Below are positions 1 through 8,754 of a stretch of 64,000 nt of DNA, in pieces; the first letter of the stretch is position 1, and each line of letters starts with the position of its first letter. The DNA comes from Verrucomicrobiia bacterium (GTDB lineage Bacteria > Verrucomicrobiota > Verrucomicrobiia > Limisphaerales > JADLHS01). The position numbers and the translations under genes were made by a program. The notes under the pieces are model-generated. The model had not been told where the DNA came from, searched no databases, and saw only the letters and a list, made by a program, of their open reading frames with translations. The stretch spans positions 1 to 64,000 of the forward strand of contig JAHCLO010000029.1 of NCBI GenBank assembly GCA_026125285.1, read 5' to 3'.

Positions 1-1641
1 GATGGTATCCAATTCCTGTTCCGTGGCGCGCACCATCAACAATCCCGTCCGGTCATTCCAGAACACACTCTTCCCCAACAATGGGTCGAGATTCACCCCG
101 AGCGTGGTAAAGAAGTTCACCACGGCCATGCTCACCGCCTCCATGCTGTTGGTCTGGGTGATAAAGCGCAACCCATTGCCAGAACCGCCGCCGATGCCGC
201 CGCCGCCGCCGACGCCGCCGCCGCCACCACCGCCACCAGTCACGCTACCGCCCGCCACGCTCACTCGCGGGATGGTGAGGATGTTGCCTCCCCCGGTGCC
301 GCCGGCACCGCCGCTGGACGAACCGCCGCCGCCACCACTGCCACCGCCGCCGGTGCTGGTTTGAATGTCACCGAAGGCAAATGCGTTGACGTTCTCCAAA
401 CCCTGATAAAACGTATTCGGGTCCACTTTGTAAGTGCGGAGGAACAGCATTTGCGGCTCCGCACCCCGCAGCGAGAACACCACCGCGTAATCCTCCAGCG
501 AGTATTTGATCGGCTTGTCGGCCACCTTCACGATGGCCTCCAGCACGTCCGCCAGGCGCACATCCGTCATTTCCGGGTTGATCTTGATGGATACCGTATT
601 GATATCCACCGGCTCCGGCGGTGCGACCGGCAAGGGCAGGCCTGTAGTCGGGTCCGTGAACTGTTGCAACGGAGCCACCGTCGCGGCTTCGACATTGGGA
701 TTGATGATGAAATTGATGCCCCGCTTTTCGGGATCACGCTTCTTGGCTTCGTCGCTGAGAATCTTCACCACTTCACTCAGTCCGAGTCCATCCCAGAGCA
801 CGTTATCCATGCGGATACGGTCGAGCTTGGAGGCGATGGCCTGCCGGCCCTTGCTGGTATGAATCTGGGTGGAGCGGGCGTAAGGATTCGGCACGGGCAA
901 CGAATCGCGAGTGGCGGGCCGTTCCCAGGCTTTTTGAATCTCCACGATGCCTCTCTTGGAATCCTGCTCCCGACGGCCTTCCGAAAGTTTGAACCGGGCC
1001 TCCTTGACCAGACTGGAATAATAAAACGCGGCTTCGTTTCTCGGATCCAGCTTCATGGCTTCATTCAACTTGGCCTCCGCCTGATCCAGTTCCCCCGCTT
1101 CCATGAGAATCCGGGCATCCTGTACCAGCGTATTCGCGCCGGCTTTCTCCTCCCGAATCACGGCCACCTGCTCCACTACCGCCGGGCTGGGCAAATAGGA
1201 TTTGTTCTCCGCCAGAGCTTTGTCATTCGCCTGCTTGAAGGCAATGGCTGCGGGGTTCTTGGGATCCACGAGAAGCGCCCGCGAAACCTGAAGATCGGCC
1301 TCCCGCCAGTCGCCGCGCCGGTAAGCCGCATGTGCCAGTTCCATCCGCACAGAGGTGAGGCCGCCGATGGCTTGCGCCTGCTCCATTTCGATGCCGTACC
1401 CGCTGCCGATGCTTTGGGTCAGCTTGTAACACTCCTCATAGCGTTTGGCCGCCGTTTGCAGATCGCGCCGCAATTCGGCGTCCCGCGCCTCGACCAAGGT
1501 CTGGCGCAACGTTTGCACCGCCGCCTGCCGGCGCACTGCCTCCCGCACTGCGTCTTCGGCGGGTGAGGACTGGCTCCAGGAAACCGTCGCGGTTGCGAAA
1601 AGGAAAACCAAACCGATGGATACAGATGCTGCTTTTGTCAT
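1..1641 (-). CDS. Amuc_1098-like type IV pilus secretin, N-terminal part (cut by window edge)
   Basis: The gene starts at an ATG at 1641-1639 and runs open for 547 codons off the left edge, so only the N-terminal part is visible. It begins with a signal peptide (MTKAASVSIGLVFLFATATV), followed by a helical TPR-like region with repeated L..DP.N.AA motifs. Next come secretin N-type domains, including a segment (residues about 280-400) that reads INFIINPNVEAATV and VSIKINPEMTDVRLADVLEA. Residues about 428-488 are long glycine runs flanking NILTIPRVSV. It is the last gene of the pilus operon after the PilM, Amuc_1100-like and Amuc_1099-like genes. That order matches Akkermansia Amuc_1101 to Amuc_1098, so I infer a PilQ/GspD-like outer-membrane channel. 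The secretin barrel itself lies outside the window. Confidence 0.82.
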   Translation of the reverse strand, partial: MTKAASVSIGLVFLFATATVSWSQSSPAEDAVREAVRRQAAVQTLRQTLVEARDAELRRDLQTAAKRYEECYKLTQSIGSGYGIEMEQAQAIGGLTSVRMELAHAAYRRGDWREADLQVSRALLVDPKNPAAIAFKQANDKALAENKSYLPSPAVVEQVAVIREEKAGANTLVQDARILMEAGELDQAEAKLNEAMKLDPRNEAAFYYSSLVKEARFKLSEGRREQDSKRGIVEIQKAWERPATRDSLPVPNPYARSTQIHTSKGRQAIASKLDRIRMDNVLWDGLGLSEVVKILSDEAKKRDPEKRGINFIINPNVEAATVAPLQQFTDPTTGLPLPVAPPEPVDINTVSIKINPEMTDVRLADVLEAIVKVADKPIKYSLEDYAVVFSLRGAEPQMLFLRTYKVDPNTFYQGLENVNAFAFGDIQTSTGGGGSGGGGGSSSGGAGGTGGGNILTIPRVSVAGGSVTGGGGGGGGVGGGGGIGGGSGNGLRFITQTNSMEAVSMAVVNFFTTLGVNLDPLLGKSVFWNDRTGLLMVRATEQELDTI

Positions 1642-1677
1642 GGGTTGACTTCTAGTTGGCACAACACTTCAGTAATT

Positions 1678-2481
1678 CTAGCTACCAGGGTTGTACGGGA
1701 CAGACGTTTTCTTATTGTTCGACTTTGCGGACAATACAACCTCGTTGCTCAGGATGGCAACGACAATGTATTCCTCGCCCGCGATGAAAATCGGCGGCCG
1801 CGGGTTCACCCCCACGCGCAGCCCAAGCCAGTTCTTGTTCTCCGGGGTGTACCGCAAATCCGCCAGGTAACCATCCACCCGGCGAAACTCACCGTCACGC
1901 TTGAGCGTCACCGTTTCATTCGTGTCATTCAACTCCAACACCAACTCGGAGGGATTGTCCACCGGCCCTTTGACTTCCCGCAGAATGAAGACTTCCGTCT
2001 TGTTGTTGAGCGTGGCGGAGAACTGCCGCTTGCGGCGTTGCGCCGGATTGACGGCCGCCTCTCGAGAAACCCCAATGAGATAACGTGCGCCGCTGTCCGA
2101 CGTGGTCACCTGGTCCAAGGTTATGATCAAATGCAGCGGCGTGATACTGGTCACCGTCGCGGCTTCAACGCCCACGCTCCCCTTTTCCACCTTGATGAAA
2201 GATTCATCAGCCTTCTTCTGCCACTGCACCGGATTGACCAGTTTGTTGGTGGTGGAAAAGTCCAGGCGCAGTGTGCTTTCCATGCGCTGCAAGAGCGCCT
2301 TCTGCTTGGCCAGTTCCAAGGAGGGCAGTTCCTTGGGTTGCGGACGCAAGACCTCCGCCTGCCGCGCGAACGATTCCTGTTCGCTTGAAATCATTACTGG
2401 CAGAAAGGCGGCCACGACCACCAACGCCAGCAGCACTACTCCCAAGAGCACTTTCTCGTAATGTTTTTTCAGGAAATCCAT
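1678..2481 (-). CDS. Amuc_1099-like pilus-system inner-membrane protein
   Basis: 267 residues with one N-terminal membrane helix (about residues 10-31, after MDFLKKHYEK) and a periplasmic remainder. The second half is beta-rich (TLKRDGEFRRVDGYLADLRY, EEYIVVAILSNEVVLSAKS), which resembles a PilP-like domain that would touch the secretin; this is an inference from position and secondary-structure pattern. The ATG at 2481 is chosen because AGGTG lies just upstream. A GTG at 2487 in the same frame would add two residues. It follows the upstream gene with only a few bases between stop and start, and the secretin gene begins 36 bases downstream, so the four genes form one operon. Confidence 0.75.
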   Translation of the reverse strand: MDFLKKHYEKVLLGVVLLALVVVAAFLPVMISSEQESFARQAEVLRPQPKELPSLELAKQKALLQRMESTLRLDFSTTNKLVNPVQWQKKADESFIKVEKGSVGVEAATVTSITPLHLIITLDQVTTSDSGARYLIGVSREAAVNPAQRRKRQFSATLNNKTEVFILREVKGPVDNPSELVLELNDTNETVTLKRDGEFRRVDGYLADLRYTPENKNWLGLRVGVNPRPPIFIAGEEYIVVAILSNEVVLSAKSNNKKTSVPYNPGS

Positions 2482-2487
2482 GCGCAC

Positions 2488-3591
2488 CTATTTCTTGGGC
2501 AACAGCTTCACCACCTGCACCATCAAGGTGACACGCAGTTGCTGCTCGTCCATTGCGGGCCGCAATCCCCCACGCGCCCCCGTCGCAGCGACTCCCGGCG
2601 AGAAAGTCGGAACGCCAGGCTGTGGAAATCCGGGCTGCGGATAGCCTCCCGGCGAACGCAATCCCGAGGGCGGACGTTCAGCCCCCGGTCGCTCTCCCGG
2701 CCGCTCTCTTCCGATTCCGTAGCGGTCACGGAATTGCCGGGACATGGCCGCTTCATCCATCGCCCGCGGCTGGGGCTGTATCGGCGCTGGGCTGATGGGA
2801 TTGACGTAACGTGTTTCCATCAGCGGCTGGCCCGTTAACAGGGGGTCAACCACCGCCACGCCGGCTGGCTGCACATTCACGACTTTTACCACCAAGGCAT
2901 GAGGCGAATTCGCAAAACCCGACAACACTGCGGCGAGTTCCGGACTGAAGGCCAGGAAATTCACCTCGTACGGTGTCAGCAAAGCGAGGTCATTCGTCAC
3001 CGTGGTCCCTGTCAAATAATCACCCGGCGATCCCGCCTGGTCGTCCACCGAGACGCGCTCCCGACGGATGCTTTCCAGCGAGTTGATCCGGGCCGCGTTC
3101 AAGATATCCGCAATCACTTTCACCTCGCCCAGTTGCACCGCCAGCCGGGGCAGGCTGCCTTCCGCAAATGTCACCCGCTGCCGCTGCGCCTCAAAGCTGT
3201 AGTTGTAGCGCGGAGGCAGAACCACACTCTGATTCGTGGCGTCCCGCTGCAACTGGTCAATCGTCCGCCGCAACGCATCAGCATATTCCTGCGGGGTCGG
3301 ATTGGCGGGGATGGGCGCAATGGGCGTGAAGCGCTCCGTTACTTGCCCCAAGAAAGCCCGCAGCTCCCGCTCCTGCTCGCGCGCGACTTTGATGTTGTCC
3401 ACCTTGCCGTAACCGGGGTGCGGGTTCAACGTGTTGAGCCGCCGGTATTCGTTGTAAGCCGACTCCAGATTCTCGCGCGCGGTGGCGTTGTTGCGCATGG
3501 CCCCCAAGGTGTAGAGGGTCGCCACCACGATCAACCCCAGCGCCACAAGGCCGCCGATGACGAGTATCAGGTTGCGCTTGATCCAGTCCAT
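2488..3591 (-). CDS. Amuc_1100-like pilus assembly protein (PilO-like)
   Basis: 367 residues: a short cytoplasmic start (MDWIKRN), a membrane helix at about residues 8-30, a coiled coil (ATARENLESAYNEYRRLN) and a periplasmic alpha/beta region. A proline-, arginine- and glycine-rich stretch (about residues 275-345, with RERPGERPG and GYPQPGFPQP) precedes a final strand ending in VVKLLPKK. Anchor, coiled coil and ferredoxin-like folds are the plan of PilN/PilO proteins, and Akkermansia Amuc_1100 is the best-known member in this phylum. The position between the PilM-like gene and the Amuc_1099-like gene supports the call. The late low-complexity insertion may be lineage specific. Confidence 0.8.
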   Translation of the reverse strand: MDWIKRNLILVIGGLVALGLIVVATLYTLGAMRNNATARENLESAYNEYRRLNTLNPHPGYGKVDNIKVAREQERELRAFLGQVTERFTPIAPIPANPTPQEYADALRRTIDQLQRDATNQSVVLPPRYNYSFEAQRQRVTFAEGSLPRLAVQLGEVKVIADILNAARINSLESIRRERVSVDDQAGSPGDYLTGTTVTNDLALLTPYEVNFLAFSPELAAVLSGFANSPHALVVKVVNVQPAGVAVVDPLLTGQPLMETRYVNPISPAPIQPQPRAMDEAAMSRQFRDRYGIGRERPGERPGAERPPSGLRSPGGYPQPGFPQPGVPTFSPGVAATGARGGLRPAMDEQQLRVTLMVQVVKLLPKK

Positions 3592-3668
3592 GCGTCAAAA
3601 GCGGAGAGCGCCGAGTGGAAAGCAGAAATGACTTCCCGCCTGTTGTGCTCGCAGTTTCCGGTGTTGGT

Positions 3669-5651
3669 TCATAGGAGTTTGATGGGCCGCTTCAGCGCAA
3701 GCGTAACCCCAAAGGTAAACGTGCCGCTGGTTTCGTCCGTCAGAATCTGACCATCCAATTTGGTGCGTTCGGCGTCGAACAGCGGATGATTCCTTAACTC
3801 GTTGTCCACGGCAAAAACAATATCGGTATCGGGCAGCGACGTGCTGGGCACAATCTTGCGCAAGGTCACCGCGCGAAAGACGAGGTTCAGCGTGCCAATT
3901 TCGTTGGGATTGCTCGGCGCTCCAGCCGCAGCGCTTGGATCACCCGCAACCGCATTGGGATCATAAGGCATTCCCGGCGCGGGGTAGCCGGGGACGCCGG
4001 ATTCCATGCCCGGAGGCGCAGCGGGGAGTTCGGCGGCTGGCAACGCGGGTTGGGCCGCGCCCGGGGTGTCCAGCCCATACCGTTTGCGAAATTCTATCTG
4101 TTCAGGCGTAAGCGGCCCGGCTTGCACACTGGGACGCTCGGCTGCGGGCGGACCGAAACCTTCGGCTCCGGTCAGGCTGGTTGCCGCGCGAAGAGTATTG
4201 ATCTCCTCGAGCCAGACACCGGTTTCGGCGCCAAGGCGGGTCTTCGTAGCGCCTTCCACGCGAATGAGTATCTCGCGCAGTTCGCTCAGGATGTCGGCAA
4301 AATAATAACGGTCTTCAATCCACGTCGTAAGCTGGGTGAGTTCGTCCTGCGTACGCTTGAGTTCGCCATGGACGCGCTTGAACTGTTGCTCCTTTTGCTG
4401 CAACGGTTGGATTTCCTGCTGGAGCTTGTCCTGCTGCGTCTTCTTGACGTCGGCGAGTTTGTTGAACAGGAAGCCGACCGCAAAAGCCATCAACACGAGG
4501 CTGGCCAGCGTGGCAATGAAATAAGGCTTCTTCTGGTTGAAGCTTTGCCAGCGCAGAGTGCTGTCCGGCATCAAATTCAACTCCACCGGGCAGTGCGCCA
4601 GATTACGCAACCCCAACCCCACGACTTCGCCCATGCCATGCGCAACCCGGGCGAGTTCTTCCAAGTTCACCGCCGGATCAATTTGCAGGCTGCGGAAGGG
4701 ATTGAAGTACTCCACGGGCACGTTGAGCTTCTCCGCGAAGAATTGCGCCGTGTAGGGCATGATGGACGCCCCGCCAGCCAGGAAAAGCCGTTGTGGCGCC
4801 GATCCACCCTGCTGGCCGCGGTAAAACTGCATGGTCTGATTGACCTGAATGTGCAGCCGTGTCATGAACTGGCGCGCAATCTTGGAAATCGCTGCTTGAT
4901 GAGGATTCTCCGGTTCCTCATAAGCCCCACCCAGACTGACGAAGCCTTCCTCAATCTTGATCTTTTCGGCCGGATCGAACTTCTGTTTGGACTCGTTGGC
5001 AAAATCCTGCGTGATGGAATTGGCGCCGAGATTGATGCTGCGCGCGAAGACCTTGCCCTTCTCAAAGAACAGCAGGTTGCTGGTCTTGGCTCCAATATCA
5101 AGCAACATGGTGCAATCTTCCAGATCACCATAATTGTACCGGAAAGCGTTGCACAACGCCGCCGGGGAGACGTCGCAGATCTGCAACCGCAATCCCGCCG
5201 ACTCCGTGACGCGGAACAGTCCCTCCACGATATCCGACTTGATGGCCACCAACAAAACTTCCAGCTCCCCGCCCGCCGTCGAGCCGAGGATTTGGTAATC
5301 CCAGACCACTTCCGCCAGGGGGAACGGCACGTTTTGCTGGGCCTCGTACTGAATAATCTGGGTTACTTTGCCGGCGTCCACGGGCGGGAGCTTGACGAAC
5401 TTGGAAAAGACGTGGAATCCCGGAGCGCAGACGTTCACCTCTTTGGCCTTGGTCCCATGCTCGGCAATCAACTCCTGCAACGCTTTGAGGATGACCGCCT
5501 CACGCTTGGTTTCTTGGGAGCCCTCCAAGCCGAGACGTTTGATGACGAAATGTTTTAGCGACAAGCCGCCGACTTCGGTAACCTCAAACTCGGCGAGCTT
5601 CAGACTGCCTGCCCCAAAATCAACCGCCAGAAATGACTTCGAATTCAGCAT
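3669..5651 (-). CDS. PilM-like ATPase fused to a PilN-like membrane domain (Amuc_1101-like)
   Basis: 660 residues. The first 350 are an actin-like PilM module: AVDFGAGSLKLAEF is the phosphate-1 loop, LLDIGAKTSNLL the second, and LFLAGGASIMP the adenosine loop. Directly after comes VELNLMPDSTLRWQ (about 356-369), which matches the short cytoplasmic (I/L)NL(L/M)P peptide of PilN that binds PilM in other bacteria. A membrane helix (about 376-396), a coiled coil (about 400-445) and a periplasmic part with a Pro/Ala/Gly linker follow. The chain therefore reads as PilM plus PilN in one protein, about twice the length of a stand-alone PilM. It heads the pilus operon; 77 bases separate it from the next gene. 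Confidence 0.85.
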   Translation of the reverse strand: MLNSKSFLAVDFGAGSLKLAEFEVTEVGGLSLKHFVIKRLGLEGSQETKREAVILKALQELIAEHGTKAKEVNVCAPGFHVFSKFVKLPPVDAGKVTQIIQYEAQQNVPFPLAEVVWDYQILGSTAGGELEVLLVAIKSDIVEGLFRVTESAGLRLQICDVSPAALCNAFRYNYGDLEDCTMLLDIGAKTSNLLFFEKGKVFARSINLGANSITQDFANESKQKFDPAEKIKIEEGFVSLGGAYEEPENPHQAAISKIARQFMTRLHIQVNQTMQFYRGQQGGSAPQRLFLAGGASIMPYTAQFFAEKLNVPVEYFNPFRSLQIDPAVNLEELARVAHGMGEVVGLGLRNLAHCPVELNLMPDSTLRWQSFNQKKPYFIATLASLVLMAFAVGFLFNKLADVKKTQQDKLQQEIQPLQQKEQQFKRVHGELKRTQDELTQLTTWIEDRYYFADILSELREILIRVEGATKTRLGAETGVWLEEINTLRAATSLTGAEGFGPPAAERPSVQAGPLTPEQIEFRKRYGLDTPGAAQPALPAAELPAAPPGMESGVPGYPAPGMPYDPNAVAGDPSAAAGAPSNPNEIGTLNLVFRAVTLRKIVPSTSLPDTDIVFAVDNELRNHPLFDAERTKLDGQILTDETSGTFTFGVTLALKRPIKLL

Positions 5652-5945
5652 TTGGTTTCGTCCCCGCCGCGTCCTTCGGCACGACCCTCACCGATGATTA
5701 TCGCGGCAGCCCGTGCTGGTTATCGCAAATGCATCCACCGGTCAAACAGAAAAAACAAATCCATCACGCAAAATTCTTTCCCGCAAACTCGTTCTCGCGG
5801 CGGCTCTGGTGGAATAATCCTTTGCGGGCGCACCCATGCCCGTCATATCAGCAAGCGAGCTGAGTTGGAATAGCATTGTTCGGCGGGTGCCCGAGGGCCG
5901 ACGACCCACCGTCTCAAGTCTGGAATCGGCTGGCGACGGCTCGCA
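5652..5945. other. Intergenic region upstream of the pilus operon
   Basis: 294 bases between the pilus operon start and the stop of the response regulator gene, both read on the minus strand. It must carry the pilus operon promoter. The best match I see on the minus strand is a TTGACC box near 5738-5743 with no good -10 box, so I do not assign a promoter. No convincing gene is present. Confidence 0.5.
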
Positions 5946-6575
5946 TCATTCAAGCTTGGCCAATCCTCGATGCAACGCCGTGGTGGCCGCCTGCGTGCGG
6001 TCTGCGACCTCCAGCTTTTCCAGAATCATCTTCACGTGATTCTTCACGGTGTTCTCCGCGAGGTTCAGCGTGCCGGCGATTTCCTTGTTGCTCTGGCCTT
6101 TGACAATCAATTGCAGCACGTCCAACTCGCGCGGCGAAAGGCCGGGCGCGGCGCGGCGCTGGGCCAGGCGTGCGCTGATGTCCGCCGGCAACCGATAGGT
6201 GCCAGCATGGACTGCGCGGATGGTTTTAAGCAACGGCTCGCTGTCCGTGTTCTTGAGCAGATAACCGGCGGCCCCGGCCTCCAACGCCCGGCAAATGTCT
6301 TCGTCGTTGTCGTAAGTCGTAAGCACCAGCACGCGCGCGGCGGGAAATCTTTGGCGGATGGCGGCCGTCGCCTCGGCGCCGCTCAGGCCGGGCATCCGCA
6401 AATCCATGAGCGTCACGTCAGGCTGATGTTCGGCGAAGGCTTTGACGGCCTCAGCCCCGCTGGCCACTTCGGCGACGACCGTCATGTCCGGTTGGACTTC
6501 AAGCAAGCTGCGAAGCCCCATGCGCACGACCAGATGGTCGTCCACCAACAGGACGCGCATCTGGTTTCGTTTCAT
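5946..6575 (-). CDS. NarL/FixJ-family response regulator
   Basis: 209 residues with a receiver domain and a LuxR-type helix-turn-helix. The acidic pair DD is in VLLVDDH near the start, the phospho-acceptor is Asp58 in LMDLRMPG, and the conserved Thr/Lys are in VLVLTTYDN and GYLLKN. The output domain at about 143-205 reads LSPRELDVLQLIVKGQSNKE and ENTVKNHV. Its start overlaps the stop of the histidine kinase by four bases (ATGA), so the two are translationally coupled and very likely partners. Targets are unknown. The pilus operon lies directly downstream, but the 294-base gap means joint regulation is only a possibility. Confidence 0.92.
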   Translation of the reverse strand: MKRNQMRVLLVDDHLVVRMGLRSLLEVQPDMTVVAEVASGAEAVKAFAEHQPDVTLMDLRMPGLSGAEATAAIRQRFPAARVLVLTTYDNDEDICRALEAGAAGYLLKNTDSEPLLKTIRAVHAGTYRLPADISARLAQRRAAPGLSPRELDVLQLIVKGQSNKEIAGTLNLAENTVKNHVKMILEKLEVADRTQAATTALHRGLAKLE

Positions 6576-8635
6576 GGGGAAACCGGAACATTGACGGTGA
6601 CAGTCGTTCCGCGACCGGGCTGGCTGTTGAGATCCAGTTCCGCGCCAATCTGCGCGGCGCGTTCGCGGATGCCCCGCCAGCCGAAATGCCCGTTGCCGTT
6701 GCCGTGCAATTGCTCCGGGTCAAACCCTACGCCGTCGTCGGCCACATGCAATTGCACGCGCCCGGCTTCGTGACTCAGGGACAAATGAATGTGGTGTGGT
6801 CGGCCGTGGCGTACGGCGTTGACGAGACACTCCTGGCCGATGCGTAACAGATTGGTCTGCACAGCCTCCGGCAGTCGGTTGGCGGGCCGTTGCACCTCGC
6901 AGTGCAGTTCGATCCCCGTGCCCTCGGTAACGTGGCGGGCCAGTTCGGGCAGCGCTTCGGACAAGCCGCCGTGCTCAAGCTCCTGCGCCCGCAAATTCAT
7001 CAACGAACGGCGCAGTCCTTCGCGGCCGTAGCGGACCATTTCGCGCGCGGTTTCCAATTGCGTGCGCGCAGCTTTTTCTTCAGGAGGCAGGCGCACGCTC
7101 AGGGCATCCAGTTGAAATCCCAGCCCGGAAAAACTCTGAGCCAGGGTATCGTGCATCTCGCGCGCCATGCGATGTCGCTCTTCGAGCACGGCTTCCCGCT
7201 GTACCTTTTCGCGAATGACCGCCGCCTGCCGGGCCACGCGCCGCCGCAACAGGATCACCCATCCGGAGGCGACCAGGGCCACGCCCAGTAACACACCCAA
7301 CACCAGCATGAAGCGCTGCGTGGTCCAGCCGGACGGGGCGGACAGCACCTGGATGTCGGCGGGTGAGCGCAGCAACAACTCCATTTCCAGCGGGTGGGCG
7401 CGAAAGCGCGGCCCGGAGAAATTGGAGTCATCCACGCGGCAGACGCCGGTGAGCCGGAGAAAGCTGCCCGGCCGCAGGGACGGCGGCGGTTGGGGCAGTC
7501 GCGCGCGGAACACGGTGTCGCCTTCCCCCACGACCAGCACCGACTCTTCGCCCCCTTCCAGCACATCAAGCAACCGCGCTTCGATGGTCACCAGGTTCGC
7601 GTCGTTCGTGCCTTGCAGAACTTCGGCGACGGAACTGATCACCGGCTCGGGGGAAGGCGCCCGTCCGACGACACGAAAATCCGCATCCTCCAAGAATGCA
7701 CCAAAACGTCCCATCGCCGGGAATCCCACCGCTTCGACCAGGTCGCCAGCGGCCACGGCATTGGTCTGGGGAGTGCGCACCAGCAACCCATCCGTGGCAT
7801 CACGCAAGAACAGCGCCTCGCCCGGCTGCTGGTGAGTCACAATTCCGCGGACACGAACGCGATGCCCGCCAATACCTTCGGGATTGAACCGGAGCAACGA
7901 ACCGGTGACGACGAGCGGCTGCTCGAAAGGGTCTGCCGGCGGCGACACTTCGATGCGCAGGTCACCCGGCTGACTGACGAGGATGGTTGGGGAACGTAAT
8001 TGCCGGCGGGTGTTGATGTAACCGGCGGCCAGCCCCGCGATACGCACGCGCGCGTCCACCAGGGGTGGCAGGCTGGTCATGCCAAACGCCACCAACTCGA
8101 CCTCCAATTGGCGCCGCCCCATGGCGACTTTCAGCAGCAGACAGCGGCGACCCTCATGCCACGTCACTGAGCGGACGATGCCCGACACTTCGACGCGTTC
8201 GTAATGGAAACGTCCAGACAACAACTCATCGTAAGTGACCGCCACCGGATGCGGCAGTTCAGCGCGACCCACGCGCGTCACTTTGGCAGAGGCGATCCCG
8301 GGTAGGAACAATCCCTCATACGACACCCCCTCAACGAGCACCTCATCCCCGGGGCCGAAGGTGCGGGTGATTTTCTCCGCCGTTCTGGTAATGAACGTGC
8401 CGCCGGTTTCGTCCTGCAGGAAGACCGACGCGCCGGGATTGAGGGCCGTGACCACGCCGCGCAGGCGCACCGGGATTCGGTTGGCCGCTTCCGCTGCCGA
8501 CAGTGCCCGAAGTTGAGCGGCGTTCGTCAGAATCACCGGGGCGGTTTGCGCCGGGGCTTCGGCCAGGTGCCAGACCGCGCCCAGGGCAATCAGCCAGCGA
8601 CCCGACCAGGAATTCCATCGCTTGCGCATGTTCAA
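6572..8635 (-). CDS. Sensor histidine kinase (HisKA_3 type) with duplicated OB-like sensor region
   Basis: 687 residues: signal sequence, a large extracytoplasmic region, a membrane helix at about 443-465, then a HisKA_3 dimerisation domain and an HATPase domain. The phospho-acceptor is about His495 in REMHDTLAQ; the N box is in IGQECLVNAVRHG and the G boxes in DDGVGFDPEQ and GWRGIRERA. The extracytoplasmic part contains two similar copies of a beta-rich unit (RLRGVVTALNPGASVFLQD and RVRGIVTHQQPGEALFLRD, each followed by a GD.V...G motif), which look like OB folds. The ligand is unknown. ATG codons at 8635 and 8629 are both possible starts. It is coupled to the response regulator downstream. 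Confidence 0.9.
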   Translation of the reverse strand: MNMRKRWNSWSGRWLIALGAVWHLAEAPAQTAPVILTNAAQLRALSAAEAANRIPVRLRGVVTALNPGASVFLQDETGGTFITRTAEKITRTFGPGDEVLVEGVSYEGLFLPGIASAKVTRVGRAELPHPVAVTYDELLSGRFHYERVEVSGIVRSVTWHEGRRCLLLKVAMGRRQLEVELVAFGMTSLPPLVDARVRIAGLAAGYINTRRQLRSPTILVSQPGDLRIEVSPPADPFEQPLVVTGSLLRFNPEGIGGHRVRVRGIVTHQQPGEALFLRDATDGLLVRTPQTNAVAAGDLVEAVGFPAMGRFGAFLEDADFRVVGRAPSPEPVISSVAEVLQGTNDANLVTIEARLLDVLEGGEESVLVVGEGDTVFRARLPQPPPSLRPGSFLRLTGVCRVDDSNFSGPRFRAHPLEMELLLRSPADIQVLSAPSGWTTQRFMLVLGVLLGVALVASGWVILLRRRVARQAAVIREKVQREAVLEERHRMAREMHDTLAQSFSGLGFQLDALSVRLPPEEKAARTQLETAREMVRYGREGLRRSLMNLRAQELEHGGLSEALPELARHVTEGTGIELHCEVQRPANRLPEAVQTNLLRIGQECLVNAVRHGRPHHIHLSLSHEAGRVQLHVADDGVGFDPEQLHGNGNGHFGWRGIRERAAQIGAELDLNSQPGRGTTVTVNVPVSP

Positions 8636-8754
8636 CGGCGGCAGTATAGGTCTTTTGAGCGAAGAGGCACTAGCTCGAAAGAGCTATAGACGACCGGGAA
8701 AGCCAGGCGGTAAACTCTGCGCTCAATTGACGGTTTGCAACCGACCCAGTGTTT

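Noticed and set aside
361..1566. 401-codon open frame on the plus strand
   Set aside because: Opposite strand of the secretin gene; no protein-like features.
4050..5558. 502-codon open frame on the plus strand
   Set aside because: Opposite strand of the PilM-like gene, which has clear motifs in every domain.
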